Below are positions 53,657-62,172 of a DNA stretch of 64,000 nucleotides, one piece after another (position 1 is the stretch's first letter; each line of letters begins with the position of its first letter). The stretch is from NCBI GenBank assembly GCA_044224495.1, contig JBGAKG010000021.1, positions 1 through 64,000 on the forward strand, given 5' to 3'. The DNA comes from JBGAKG01 sp044224495 (GTDB lineage Bacteria; Myxococcota_A; Polyangia; Polyangiales; Polyangiaceae). The position numbers and the translations under genes are program-made. The notes beneath the pieces are model-generated. The model was not told the DNA's origin, did not search any database, and saw only the letters and a program-made list of their open reading frames with translations.

Positions 53657-54421
53657 ATGCAATACGTCGATCCGTCGATGCACCGGGAGATGTTCGGTTG
53701 GGACAGTCCGCGCCTCGGCATGCACATGCCGATCGTGCGCTACGGGAACTGGGGCAAGCCCATCCTGCTCTACCCCACGGCGCAGAGCGATCTCCTCGAC
53801 TGCGAGCGCTTCTTCCTCATCAAGTCGATCGAGCCGCTGATCATGGCGGGGAAGATCACGGTCTTCTCGATCAACAGCATCAACGAGCACGCGTGGATGA
53901 ACGACGACGTGCCGGTGCCCGAGCAGGCGCGCCGCGCGAACCTGTTCTCGAAGTACGTCGAAGAAGAGGTCGTCCCTCACATCCGCCGCTCCGTGAACGA
54001 CGACCGCGCGCGCATCTGCGTCACCGGCGCGAGCTTCGGGGCGTTCCACGCCGCGAACCAGTTCTTCCGCCGCCCGGATCTGTTCGACGGGCTCATCGCG
54101 ATGAGCGGGTTCTTCGACCTCGTCCCCGGCTACAGCAAGGGCTACATGGACGAGAACCTCTACTTCAACAACCCGATGAGCTTCGTGCGGAACATGCGCG
54201 ATCACGACGTGCTCGAGACGATCCGCCACGAGTGTCAGGTCCACATCGTGACGGGGCAGGGGGCGTACGAGAAGCCGGAGGCGTCCAAGCGCTTCTCCAC
54301 GATGCTCTGGGACAAGGGCATCTGGAACAACCTGGACCTCTGGGGCTACGACATGCGGCACGACTGGCCGACGTGGCGCGCGATGCTGCCGTACTACCTC
54401 TCCGAGAAGATGGGGTACTGA
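53657..54421 (+). CDS. Esterase-like alpha/beta hydrolase, amidoligase neighbour
   Basis: 254 residues, no signal peptide. The nucleophile elbow is TGASFGAFHAANQ and the candidate His lies in RHDWPTWRAMLPYYL at the C-terminus; a TGQG strand end sits where the acid usually is. It belongs with the small esterase/S-formylglutathione-hydrolase-like group. Its last base is the first base of the next gene's ATG (TGATG), so it is translated with the ATP-grasp gene that follows. In operons of this type the hydrolase is thought to release or trim an amide product; the actual substrate is unknown. Confidence 0.8.
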   Translation: MQYVDPSMHREMFGWDSPRLGMHMPIVRYGNWGKPILLYPTAQSDLLDCERFFLIKSIEPLIMAGKITVFSINSINEHAWMNDDVPVPEQARRANLFSKYVEEEVVPHIRRSVNDDRARICVTGASFGAFHAANQFFRRPDLFDGLIAMSGFFDLVPGYSKGYMDENLYFNNPMSFVRNMRDHDVLETIRHECQVHIVTGQGAYEKPEASKRFSTMLWDKGIWNNLDLWGYDMRHDWPTWRAMLPYYLSEKMGY

Positions 54422-55380
54422 TGCTGCGGCGCGGTCCGGGCGGCAGGGTCGGGCTCCTGGTCGGACGCGAGCGCACGTTCCCGGATGCGCTCATCGCCGA
54501 GATTCAACGGCGCGACGTCGGCGTGACCTGCGAGTACGCGGCCTTCGCCGCGCCGGACATTGCCGATCCGCCTCCGTACGACGTGCTGGTCGACCGGATC
54601 TCGCACGAGGTCACCTGCTACCAGCCGTTCTTGAAGCAGGCGGCGCTCGCGGGCACGCGCGTGATCAACAACCCGTTCTGGCGCATCGTCGACGACAAGT
54701 TCTTCAACGCGGCGTTGGCGCGGCGGATTGGGATCGCCGTCCCGAAGACGATCCTGCTGCCGTCGAAGAGCTACGGCCCCGACATCAACGGCGCGTCGCT
54801 CGAGCGCAACATGCGCTTCGTCGACTGGGATCAGATCGAGCAGAAGCTCGGCTACCCGATGTTCATGAAGCCGCATTGGGGCGGCGGCTGGCGCGACGTG
54901 AGCAAGATCGAGAACCGCGCCGAGCTCATGGCCGCCTACGACAAGAGCGGCGACAAGACGATGATCCTCCAGCAGGGCATCGTCTGGAACCAGTACGTGC
55001 GCGTCATCGTGGTGGGCCAGCGGGACGTTCGGCCCGCGCTCTGGGATCCGCGGCTGGGTCACTTCGATCGCTACAAGGGCGCAGCCGAGTCGATGCCGAA
55101 GCTCTCGATCACGCTCCAGGAGCAGGTCGCCGAGCAGGCGCTGACGATCACGCAGGCGCTCGGCTACGACATGAACACGGTGGAGTTCGCGGTCGGCACC
55201 TCGGACGGGATCCCGTACGCGATCGACTACATGAACTCGGCGCCCGATTTCGACGTGTCGTCGCTCGGGCAGGACCACTTCGAGTGGGTCGTGCGCCACA
55301 TGGCGGAGCTCGTCATCGATCGCGTGAAGGATCAGCCGGGCTCGCGCTACCGCTGGGACGACCTCCTCCGCGGTCGATGA
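54421..55380 (+). CDS. ATP-grasp ligase, paralogue 1
   Basis: 319 residues. ATP-grasp fold: pre-ATP-grasp part with GLLVGRERTFPDAL and VDRISHEVTCY, then IAVPKTILLPSKSY, PMFMKPHWGGGWRDV (the ATP-binding Lys and Gly-rich loop), a QYVRVIVVG strand, and the metal-site region NTVEFAVGTSDG followed by YAIDYMNSAPDFD. It has exactly the same length as, and a shared motif set with, the gene at 62173-63132. ATP-grasp enzymes activate a carboxylate as acyl phosphate and join it to an amine; substrates here are not known. It follows the hydrolase with a one-base overlap and precedes the third ATP-grasp-like gene by 19 bases. Confidence 0.88.
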   Translation: MLRRGPGGRVGLLVGRERTFPDALIAEIQRRDVGVTCEYAAFAAPDIADPPPYDVLVDRISHEVTCYQPFLKQAALAGTRVINNPFWRIVDDKFFNAALARRIGIAVPKTILLPSKSYGPDINGASLERNMRFVDWDQIEQKLGYPMFMKPHWGGGWRDVSKIENRAELMAAYDKSGDKTMILQQGIVWNQYVRVIVVGQRDVRPALWDPRLGHFDRYKGAAESMPKLSITLQEQVAEQALTITQALGYDMNTVEFAVGTSDGIPYAIDYMNSAPDFDVSSLGQDHFEWVVRHMAELVIDRVKDQPGSRYRWDDLLRGR

Positions 55381-55399
55381 GCAGGCGAAGGAGGAACCG

Positions 55400-56623
55400 T
55401 TGAAGCGAGAGCACCGTCAGGCCTTCAACCGCGCCGACTACGGCGCGCTGTTCGAGCGCTACCGGGACTGGCTCGTGAAGCGCGTCGGCCCGTTTCCGTT
55501 TCGGCTGGCGGAGACGCCGCTCTTCTTCGACGAGTCGGTGCTCCGTCACTTGGCCGACGCCGCGCTCGCGATCACGGGGCAGCTCTCCACGCCGGCGAAG
55601 CTCGCCGAGCTGAAGAAGGCGATCCCCGCCCAGTACGACGTGCCCGGCATGACCGATCTGCCGGACTGCGTGCAGGTCGACTTCGCGCTCTGTCGGAGCG
55701 CGAGCGGCGGCCTCGAGGGGCAGGTCGTCGAGCTGCAGGCGTTCCCGTCGCTCTATGCGCTCGAGACGCTCGAGGGCGACGCGTGGAACGAGGTCCTCCA
55801 GGCCGTGCCCGAGCTCCGCGGCGAGTGGAGCTGCTTCTTCGATCCGAACCGGGCGAGGAACGTGGAGACGATGCGCTCGTGCATCCTCGGCGGGTGCGAT
55901 CCGGCGGACGTGGTGCTCGTGGACTTCGAGCCGCACAACCAGAAGACGTCGCCGGACTTCGCGGCGACGAAGATGCTCTTCGACGTCGACTCGGCGTGCG
56001 TGACCGATCTCACGGTCGAAGGGAAGCGCGTCTTCCGCGTGCGCGACGGCAAGAAGCAGCAAGTGAGGCGCATCTACAACCGCATGGTCTTCGACGAGCT
56101 CGAGGTGAAGAAGGTCCCGGTGCCGTTCCGGTGGAACGACGAGCTGGACGTCACCTGGTGCTCGCACCCGAACTGGTACTGGGTGTGGTCGAAGTTCTGT
56201 CTGCCGCACGTGGACCACCCGTCGGTGCCGAAGGCGACGTTCCTCTCGGAGCTCCGCGAGATCCCGAAGGACCTCGAGAACTACGTGCTGAAGCCGCTCT
56301 TCTCGTTCGCGGGCTCCGGCGTGATCATCGACGTGACGAAAGAGGCCATCGACGCGATCCCGGCCGAGCGCCGAGCGGGGTACGTGCTCCAGCGGAAGAT
56401 CGAGTACGCGTGGACGATCGAGCTGCCCGAGGCGCTCCGGACCGAGGCGGCTCCGGGCGTGAAGGCCGAGGTGCGCGTGATGCTGATGCGCGAAGGGCCG
56501 GGGAAGCCGCTGGCGCCGCTCATCCCGCTGGTGCGCTTGTCACGCGGGAAGATGCTCGGCGTGGATCAGAACAAGAACGCCGACACGGCGTGGACGGGTG
56601 GGGCGGTGGGGATCTGGAAGTGA
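55400..56623 (+). CDS. ATP-grasp-like ligase, long form
   Basis: 407 residues from TTG 55400, a start decided by the AAGGAGG six bases upstream; the ATG at 55378 in another frame stops after eight codons. It differs from the 319-residue paralogues. It has a long N-terminal part with PDCVQVDFALC and EGQVVELQAFPSLY, then NQKTSPDFAATKMLF, and the ATP-grasp core ENYVLKPLFSFAGSGVIIDV, GYVLQRKIEYAW and VKAEVRVMLM. No signal peptide. Likely a ligase acting in the same pathway as the preceding gene; substrate unknown. The 3' end is 27 bases from a convergent gene of different codon use. Confidence 0.75.
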   Translation: MKREHRQAFNRADYGALFERYRDWLVKRVGPFPFRLAETPLFFDESVLRHLADAALAITGQLSTPAKLAELKKAIPAQYDVPGMTDLPDCVQVDFALCRSASGGLEGQVVELQAFPSLYALETLEGDAWNEVLQAVPELRGEWSCFFDPNRARNVETMRSCILGGCDPADVVLVDFEPHNQKTSPDFAATKMLFDVDSACVTDLTVEGKRVFRVRDGKKQQVRRIYNRMVFDELEVKKVPVPFRWNDELDVTWCSHPNWYWVWSKFCLPHVDHPSVPKATFLSELREIPKDLENYVLKPLFSFAGSGVIIDVTKEAIDAIPAERRAGYVLQRKIEYAWTIELPEALRTEAAPGVKAEVRVMLMREGPGKPLAPLIPLVRLSRGKMLGVDQNKNADTAWTGGAVGIWK

Positions 56624-56650
56624 ACGTCTAGCGACTCGGACTCTCCCGAG

Positions 56651-57895
56651 CTACTCGACCAGCACGACAGCTGAGTCCGGCTCCGAGCAAACTGCGATCA
56701 CTCCTTCGCCCAAAGGACCTACGAGCAGCGCGGGGGGATAGTCGTGGACGACTTCCGGTGGTGCTCCGGTCTTCGGCTCCCAGACCTCGAGGCCACTTCG
56801 CCTGCAGACGGCGACAGCCGATCGTCGGCCCAAGGTGGAGACGGACCACGTGGCACCCGGCAGTGACGCCAGGAGTGAGCCATCCTCGAGCCGGAAGGCG
56901 TGAGCCGCGCCGTATGCCCCGGTGGTTCCTACCATCAACAGTTCCTCGTCGAGGATCGCCATATCGTAGACGTAGGTGCGAGCGCGTACCTCCCATGGGG
57001 CGCGAAAGTCGGGGGTGAGCACCGACAAGTGCTGCTCGTTGACGTGAAGTACGGAGCGCGCTCCGAGCCGGACCAGCCTCGCCGTCTTCACTCCACGGCG
57101 AATCCAGTCACTCGTCAGGGGGCCCTGGCTCTCGGTCCATCGGTCGACACCAACCTTCCCCCTCCCACGCCAGGGCACGCACACGTGACTGCCAATGCGC
57201 TTTGGCCAGCCTAGCTCCTTGCGGTCCGAGGGGAGAGTCGTCACTTTGCCCGAGAGTGGGTCCACCCAAGCGATCCCACCTGGGACGCGAAACAGAAGCT
57301 CGAGTCGCTGCTTCTCGAGGAGCGGGATCTCGACTCCGTCGAGGGTGACCTGCCACCGGATCGCGCCGGTCTCCCAGTCGATGCCAGTGAGCTCGAGTCG
57401 GGAGTTTGGCGGTGGCATCGGGTGTTCGGGCCAAAGCATGGCTCGTCGCGACGTCCGATGGACCACGAGGACCAGCTCCGCGGCGTCAGCGAGGAAAGCG
57501 GAGAGCTCTTCGGTCTCCGCATCGGGCCACGCCGGCTCCTTCTCCGTCCAAGGGAGGGGCGGTGGCGTATCGAAGTCGGTGTGCCATTCGACGCGACCCG
57601 AGCGTGAGTCGTAGCCTTGCACTCGAACGCCGGTTGCGGTGTCGAACACGAACGCCACGAACCCCTTGCGCGCCCAAAGTCTGCGGCCCGACTTTTTCAG
57701 ACGTCGGGGGACACGGTAGTAGTCGGGGGCGGGCCGGTTCTGGAGGCTCGTCCACGAATGGCGTCCGTCACGAGGTGCCACCGCGATCAGATCGTCGCCG
57801 CGCACGAGGAACAGGCTGGAGCCCTCGATGAGGCAATCACCGTGGCTCGTCGGACCAAGGTCGATGCCGGGGATGCGGGTGAGGGTCGCTTTCAT
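56651..57895 (-). CDS. PQQ-like beta-propeller protein with atypical codon use
   Basis: 414 residues, no signal peptide. Propeller blades are visible as VAVAPRDGRHSW-like turns, VQGYDSRSGRVEW, TGIDWETGAIRW, AHAFRLEDGSLLASL and LEVWEPKTGAPPEV; the W at blade ends and G-x-x-x-W spacing resemble PQQ/WD-type repeats. Codon use differs from its neighbours: third-position A/T is common and rare codons such as AGA appear. It sits between the two halves of the amidoligase set in the opposite orientation. This suggests later insertion or weak selection. Function unknown. Confidence 0.7.
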   Translation of the reverse strand: MKATLTRIPGIDLGPTSHGDCLIEGSSLFLVRGDDLIAVAPRDGRHSWTSLQNRPAPDYYRVPRRLKKSGRRLWARKGFVAFVFDTATGVRVQGYDSRSGRVEWHTDFDTPPPLPWTEKEPAWPDAETEELSAFLADAAELVLVVHRTSRRAMLWPEHPMPPPNSRLELTGIDWETGAIRWQVTLDGVEIPLLEKQRLELLFRVPGGIAWVDPLSGKVTTLPSDRKELGWPKRIGSHVCVPWRGRGKVGVDRWTESQGPLTSDWIRRGVKTARLVRLGARSVLHVNEQHLSVLTPDFRAPWEVRARTYVYDMAILDEELLMVGTTGAYGAAHAFRLEDGSLLASLPGATWSVSTLGRRSAVAVCRRSGLEVWEPKTGAPPEVVHDYPPALLVGPLGEGVIAVCSEPDSAVVLVE

Positions 57896-58007
57896 CTCCG
57901 ACCGAATCGACGAGATAGCGTACTGCGAAGTCCCACGGCGGGAGAGTAGCGGTTGCGACGCTTCGAGGGGAGACGAGCTTCCGAATCGGACGCTAGACTT
58001 CGCGCTC

Positions 58008-58568
58008 GTGCCGCTCGCGTTTCCGTCCCATCAAGGCGTCATCCTCCCGCTGTGGCGGCGGTTTCCGCATGCGATCGACGGTGTGGCGGTCTCCGTCGGC
58101 GCCGCCATGCCGGACATCGTCGACGCGCTCGCGTGGCCGATTCGCGGCGAGCTCGGACAGTGGATGGGGCACTCGTTGATCGGGACGTTCGCGTGCGTCG
58201 CGCTCGGGATCCCGCTCGTCTGGCTCGCGCGGCGCGTCTTGCCGAAGGGCTTCCTGGCCCGGCTCGATCGGGGCGCCCCCGATCGTCCCACATTGGTACG
58301 AATGCTCGCGTCGCTCGCGATCGGGTCGCTCTCGCACGTCGCGTCCGACTTCGTGACGCACGCGAACTGCCTCCTGTTCTGGCCATTCGCGGAGCCGGAC
58401 CCGTTCCCCGCCTGGTGGAAGCACGCGTGGACGACGGTCTCGATGCCCTGGTACCGAGAGCCCTATCCGATCGCTCCGCACTGGGTGTCGTGGGCGCTCG
58501 TGACGGTGCTCGGCGCGGTGAGCTTCTTCTGGTGCGTCTTCAGTGGCAAGGCGAGGTCAACGCGGTGA
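58008..58568 (+). CDS. DUF4184-family membrane protein
   Basis: 186 residues from GTG 58008. N-terminus PLAFPSHQGVILPLWRRFPH and AVSVGAAMPDIVDA match the DUF4184 pattern (FTPSHaA-like start, then G-x-x-x-PD). Four hydrophobic helices follow, with His in GHSLIGT and SLSHVASDFVTHANC placed like metal ligands. The family is annotated as putative membrane metal-dependent hydrolases; activity is untested. A longer frame from 57828 overlaps the divergent propeller gene and lacks the family start. Convergent with the small lipoprotein, overlapping by 29 bases. Confidence 0.85.
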   Translation: MPLAFPSHQGVILPLWRRFPHAIDGVAVSVGAAMPDIVDALAWPIRGELGQWMGHSLIGTFACVALGIPLVWLARRVLPKGFLARLDRGAPDRPTLVRMLASLAIGSLSHVASDFVTHANCLLFWPFAEPDPFPAWWKHAWTTVSMPWYREPYPIAPHWVSWALVTVLGAVSFFWCVFSGKARSTR

Positions 58569-58923
58569 CGTACGCATCCATCGCCGCGCGAGCTCGATCG
58601 CGCAGCGCGGGCGTCTCGTCGACGTAGGCGCTCGTCGCTTCGTCGGAGGCAAGGTCGGCGTAGTGCTCCTTGCGGTAGGAGGCTACCGGTCCGTCGGGCC
58701 GAACGCAGACCTCCTTCTTGGCCGCCGCTGCGAGCCCATCGAGTGCCGCGAGCCAGCGCTCGGCCTTCTGCTCCTTCGTGAGCGGCGCCATGGGCGCAAC
58801 GGCCGTGGAGCCGCTCGCGGTCGGGGCGGCGGACGACGCGCTGGGCGTCGGGTTCGGCGCTGCCGCCGGCGCGGGAGAGCACCCTGCGAACGCCAGCCCC
58901 AAAGAGACGACCCACGCCCTCAC
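58540..58923 (-). CDS. Small lipoprotein of unknown function
   Basis: 127 residues, GTG start overlapping the upstream TPR gene's stop (GTGA). Signal ends at LAFAGC, then an Ala/Ser/Pro/Thr spacer of about 30 residues and a short helical domain (KEQKAERWLAALDGLAAAA, ASYRKEHYADLASDEATSAY) with two Cys (CVRP and SPCH) that may form a disulfide. It is coupled to the TPR gene, so both may act at the envelope. No family recognised. Confidence 0.65.
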   Translation of the reverse strand: MRAWVVSLGLAFAGCSPAPAAAPNPTPSASSAAPTASGSTAVAPMAPLTKEQKAERWLAALDGLAAAAKKEVCVRPDGPVASYRKEHYADLASDEATSAYVDETPALRDRARAAMDAYVTALTSPCH

Positions 58924-59957
58924 GGAGTCACCGCCTTCGGCGGATCGTAGAAGCGCTCGTCGGCGAGCCCGGGTGCGGTGCAGCGCCGCCGCGCTTCGTT
59001 CTGGAACGCGTAGAGCGCCGCGAGCCCGCTCGGCGTCCACACGGCGAGGCCGCCCCGGATCTGCGCGCGCTCCCACTCGCCATACTGGTGGGCGAGAATC
59101 CTCGCGAAAGCGATCTGGTCGGCGTAGATCTTCGGCGTCGTCGCGGCCGGTGTCGTGATCGATTTCGCGAGCCCGTCGTTCCAGGCCTTGAGCTCGGCCG
59201 CGCGCGGGTGCCCGAGCTCGATCGCGCGTTGATACGCGGTCCAGGCGAGGAGCTTCTTTCCGCGCAACGCGAGCACGTCGCCAGCGGCGTAGTACACGTC
59301 GGCCAGCGCTTTCGCACCGTAGACCGTGATCATGGCGATCACTGCGTCGATCGCCGAGTCGTCCAGGCTCGCGCTCGCGAGGCCGCCCTCGGCCCGGAAG
59401 CGCTGACCGACCGTCAGATCCTTCGCGACGAGGAAGCTCCGCTGCTTTCGTACGTTGGGGTCCGCCTTTGCGGCCGCCAAGTAGACGATGAGCATGCGGT
59501 GATATTTCTCGCGCCCGAAGTGCGCTTGCGGATCCTTCGCGAGCGCGGCATCGACGTGAGCGAGCGCTTTGTCGTAGTCGCCGGTGAACGTGTAGAGCGT
59601 CCCCAAGTTCGCGTGCGATGCGTACGCATCGGGCGCAATCCGGGCGCGCTCCAGCATCACGGTCTCGGCTTCTGCCAGGCGCCCGGTGCGAAGTAGGGCG
59701 ACGCCCTTCATGTCGAGCCCCTCGAGCCAGTGGGGTGACACGGCGAGCGCAGCATCGGCTGCCTGGAGCCGCGCCTGGTAGAACTCGGGGCCATGCTCCG
59801 GGTACGCGCCCGTGAGCGCGTCCAGGATGCACGGCATCGATTTCGCCTCTGCGACGTACGTCTCGTCGTCCTGGATGCAGGCGGCGGCCGGGCGAGCGAG
59901 CGTCAACGCGACGCCGCACGCAACGCCAAGGGCGACGAGGCCGCGAGCGAGCTTCAT
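58920..59957 (-). CDS. Exported TPR-repeat protein
   Basis: 345 residues. Signal peptide (VALGVACGVALTLARPAAA) followed by a mature part with Cys in ACIQDD and MPCILD. Three or more tetratricopeptide repeats are visible (LKGVALLRTGRLAEAE-type helix, YASHANLGTLYTFTGDYDKALA, AYQRAIELGHPRAAEL). The C-terminus adds a helical part with YGEWERAQIRGGLAV. Likely a periplasmic scaffold. Start overlaps the STAS-like gene (ATGA) and stop overlaps the small lipoprotein (GTGA), so four genes from the GCS2 ligase leftwards form one train. Confidence 0.75.
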   Translation of the reverse strand: MKLARGLVALGVACGVALTLARPAAACIQDDETYVAEAKSMPCILDALTGAYPEHGPEFYQARLQAADAALAVSPHWLEGLDMKGVALLRTGRLAEAETVMLERARIAPDAYASHANLGTLYTFTGDYDKALAHVDAALAKDPQAHFGREKYHRMLIVYLAAAKADPNVRKQRSFLVAKDLTVGQRFRAEGGLASASLDDSAIDAVIAMITVYGAKALADVYYAAGDVLALRGKKLLAWTAYQRAIELGHPRAAELKAWNDGLAKSITTPAATTPKIYADQIAFARILAHQYGEWERAQIRGGLAVWTPSGLAALYAFQNEARRRCTAPGLADERFYDPPKAVTP

Positions 59958-60373
59958 GCCGGGATCTTGCGTTGGGCGTGCTGGATCTCGACGCCGAGCA
60001 TGGCCTCGAAGCGCGCGCGGTCGTCGTACGACCGTAGCCCGGGCAGCGCGATGCTCGCGACGCTCACGCCCATCGCGACGAGCTTCGACCCGACCAAAAT
60101 GTGGGTCGCACGAATGCGCGACCAGTTGCGCTTGGACCACTCGGTGAGCTCGATCCGGCCTTCGCTCGTGTAGCCCGTCATCTCCGCGAAGTCGTCGAAG
60201 AGCACGATCGACTCGTGCCGCTCGAGGATGCGCTCGAGCTGCCGGCCGATGTCGCGCGCGATTGCGACGCCCGCCTTTCCGGCGACGCGTTGGAGCACGA
60301 TGCCCGGGGCGGGCATCCAGAGCTGGTAGGTCGCGTCGTCGTGGATGAGCTCGTGGAGTGGGCGCTCAGACAC
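59954..60373 (-). CDS. STAS/SpoIIAA-like protein
   Basis: 139 residues, GTG start. Short alpha/beta protein with a pattern like the SpoIIAA/STAS-like group: VLFDDFAEMTGYTSEGRIELT in the middle (in those proteins a strand ending in D then a loop and helix), then ATHILVGSKLVAMGVSVASIAL. The stop and start overlap both neighbours: 8 bases with the GCS2 ligase and ATGA with the TPR protein. STAS-like proteins are usually regulators or partners; here it may regulate or bind the ligase. Family assignment is tentative. Confidence 0.55.
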   Translation of the reverse strand: MSERPLHELIHDDATYQLWMPAPGIVLQRVAGKAGVAIARDIGRQLERILERHESIVLFDDFAEMTGYTSEGRIELTEWSKRNWSRIRATHILVGSKLVAMGVSVASIALPGLRSYDDRARFEAMLGVEIQHAQRKIPA

Positions 60374-61469
60374 CGCGCATCGTCTCCGCGATCAGCCAGT
60401 CGACGACCTGCTTCATGTCCTTCGTCTTCTCGTAGACCTCGATTTGACGGTGGGCGCTCGTGCCCTCGCGCGCGATGTCGACGACCTTGCGGACGACGTC
60501 GCGGGTGCCGAGGATCTCGGCGGCCTCGTCCACGAAGTGCACGAGCTCCTGGATCAGGTCGAAGAAGGGACGCTCTTCTTGGCGGCCGAAGTCGATCATC
60601 TTGGCGTCGGTGCCGAAGCGGACCGCGCGCCATTTGTTCTCCTCGATCAGGCTGCGCGTGTACGAGCGCCACGACGTGTTGCGCCGGTGCATCAGGTAGA
60701 GCTTCGCCATGAGCGCTTGGATGAGCGCGACGATCGGGATCGTGTGATCGAGCCGCGTCGGCATGTCGCAGATGCGCACCTCGACGGTGTCGTAGACGTG
60801 GTGGGCGCGGACGTCCCACCAGATCTTCTTGCCGTCGTCGATGCAGCCCGTCTTGATGAGGAGCTTCACGAAGCTCTGGAACTGCTCGTAGCTCTCGTAC
60901 GGATCGGGGATGCCGGTGCGCGGGAAGCGCTTGAAGATCTGGGATCGCGTGCTCATCAAGCCGGTCTTGCGACCGAGCCAGAACGGCGAGCTCGTCGTGA
61001 GCGCGAGGAGGTGGGGGAGGAAGTAGCGGACCTGGTTCTGGAGCGCGATCGCGATCTCCTTGTCCTTCACGCCGACGTGGACGTGCAGGCCGAAGATGAG
61101 GTTGCCGCGCGCGACGTCTTGGAGGTCCTCGACGATGCTGAAGTAGCGCTGGTTCGGCGAGATGTCCTGCGTCTTCCAGTCGGAGAACGGGTGCGAGCTC
61201 GCGGCGACGATGCGCAAATTGCCGCGGCGCGCGATTTTGTCGAGCTCGCCGCGCATCTCGACGAGCTCGCGCTTCACGTCGCCGATGTTGTTGCAGACGC
61301 TGGTGCCGACCTCGACGACGGATTGGTGCATCTCCATCCGCACGCGTTCGCGGAGGACGCTCTTCCCGTCTTCGAGGAGGCGCGAGATGTAGCTCTTGAG
61401 CTCCCGAGTCTCCGGATCGACGATTTGATATTCTTCTTCGACGCCGAGAGTGAACTGGCCGTCCAGCAT
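60366..61469 (-). CDS. GCS2-type carboxylate-amine ligase
   Basis: 367 residues, the usual size of the YbdK/GCS2 family. Signature strands are QFTLGVEEEYQIVD at the N-terminus (Glu residues for ATP/metal), MEMHQSVVEVGTS, NLIFGLHVHVGV and VYDTVEVRICDMPTRLD. These enzymes use ATP to join an amino acid carboxylate to an amine (weak glutamate-cysteine ligase activity in YbdK; cofactor or peptide assembly in others). It is first in a train with the STAS-like, TPR and small lipoprotein genes, and it shares the window's end with two ATP-grasp ligases and a glutamine amidotransferase. Confidence 0.92.
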   Translation of the reverse strand: MLDGQFTLGVEEEYQIVDPETRELKSYISRLLEDGKSVLRERVRMEMHQSVVEVGTSVCNNIGDVKRELVEMRGELDKIARRGNLRIVAASSHPFSDWKTQDISPNQRYFSIVEDLQDVARGNLIFGLHVHVGVKDKEIAIALQNQVRYFLPHLLALTTSSPFWLGRKTGLMSTRSQIFKRFPRTGIPDPYESYEQFQSFVKLLIKTGCIDDGKKIWWDVRAHHVYDTVEVRICDMPTRLDHTIPIVALIQALMAKLYLMHRRNTSWRSYTRSLIEENKWRAVRFGTDAKMIDFGRQEERPFFDLIQELVHFVDEAAEILGTRDVVRKVVDIAREGTSAHRQIEVYEKTKDMKQVVDWLIAETMRGV

Positions 61470-62172
61470 GGCCCGAGAATACCCGACGATCCACCGGGTC
61501 GGGCGGTCAATCGGTAGGGCCCTCGGCGCAACGCCGCCAAGGCGGCGTCGCCGGAGCGCCCGCAGCCTGCGTGTCGAAAAGAAGCCTCGAGCGACGGTAG
61601 GGGTAGGGACGCCTCCAAAGGGGATCGCGCGAGGCGCTCCCGGTGCGTTGAAACCGATCGGTGCGTCTCGCCCTACCGGGCGCCTTAGGTTTTGAGATGG
61701 AGAAAGTCCTGGCTCGTTGCGAGCGAATGTTTAACGCGGCCCCCTTGTTCGGTGGCCAGGCCCCGCACCCTCCGCGTACACCCTACGGCGGCTAGCCACG
61801 TCGACGTCGAATGGGTGAACCCAGACGCGGGCCATGCGCTGTCGTGCAGCTCGACTTCACTGCTCCGATCCCATGGCCCTTCCATCGATGCGCTCGACCG
61901 CCGCTGCTTGCTCTCCTTCTCGGTCCCTGGTTGGTCACCACCTCACCGTGGCTCCCACGCAAGCGCCAAACTCTCGTGCAATCTGCAAAATCCTTTCGAG
62001 GGCACCTTCGGCCGCGCGCTCGCGCGAGACTCGCGCGGCCGACAGGTGCTCGTAGCCCCATCGCAGTGCACGCCCGATGCCATCGGCCGGATCGCGCTTT
62101 TTGCGGCAGATCCTTGGGCTCCGGGGTGGCGCGCGCCACCCCGCGCCACCCCCCCGCCACCGCTCGCCGCCG
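61470..62172. other. 703-bp gap without a convincing gene
   Basis: The longest non-coding stretch in the window, upstream of the leftward GCS2 gene and downstream of an ATP-grasp gene. Several short frames are open on both strands but none has a signal, motif or consistent third-position GC. Two minus-strand pieces look partly protein-like: one around 61940-62100 with ALRWGYEHLSAARV and one ending at 61685 with HSLATSQDFLHLKT. They are in different frames, so a decayed gene or mobile element is possible. It also holds the hairpin at 61633-61684. The promoter of the GCS2 train should lie in its left part. Confidence 0.5.
61633..61684. terminator. Nested dyad between amidoligase genes
   Basis: GGCGC-TC-CCGGT (61633-61644) can pair with ACCGGGCGCC (61675-61684) with a 2-base bulge, enclosing the perfect palindrome ACCGATCGGT (61653-61662). 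TTAGGTTTT follows on the + strand. Position fits a signal ending transcription from the ATP-grasp gene on the right, but the T-rich part is on the other strand; it could equally be a regulator's operator. Confidence 0.35.

Noticed and set aside
55378..55404. ATG overlapping the stop of the first ATP-grasp gene
   Set aside because: The frame ends after eight codons. The good ribosome site points to the TTG at 55400 in another frame.
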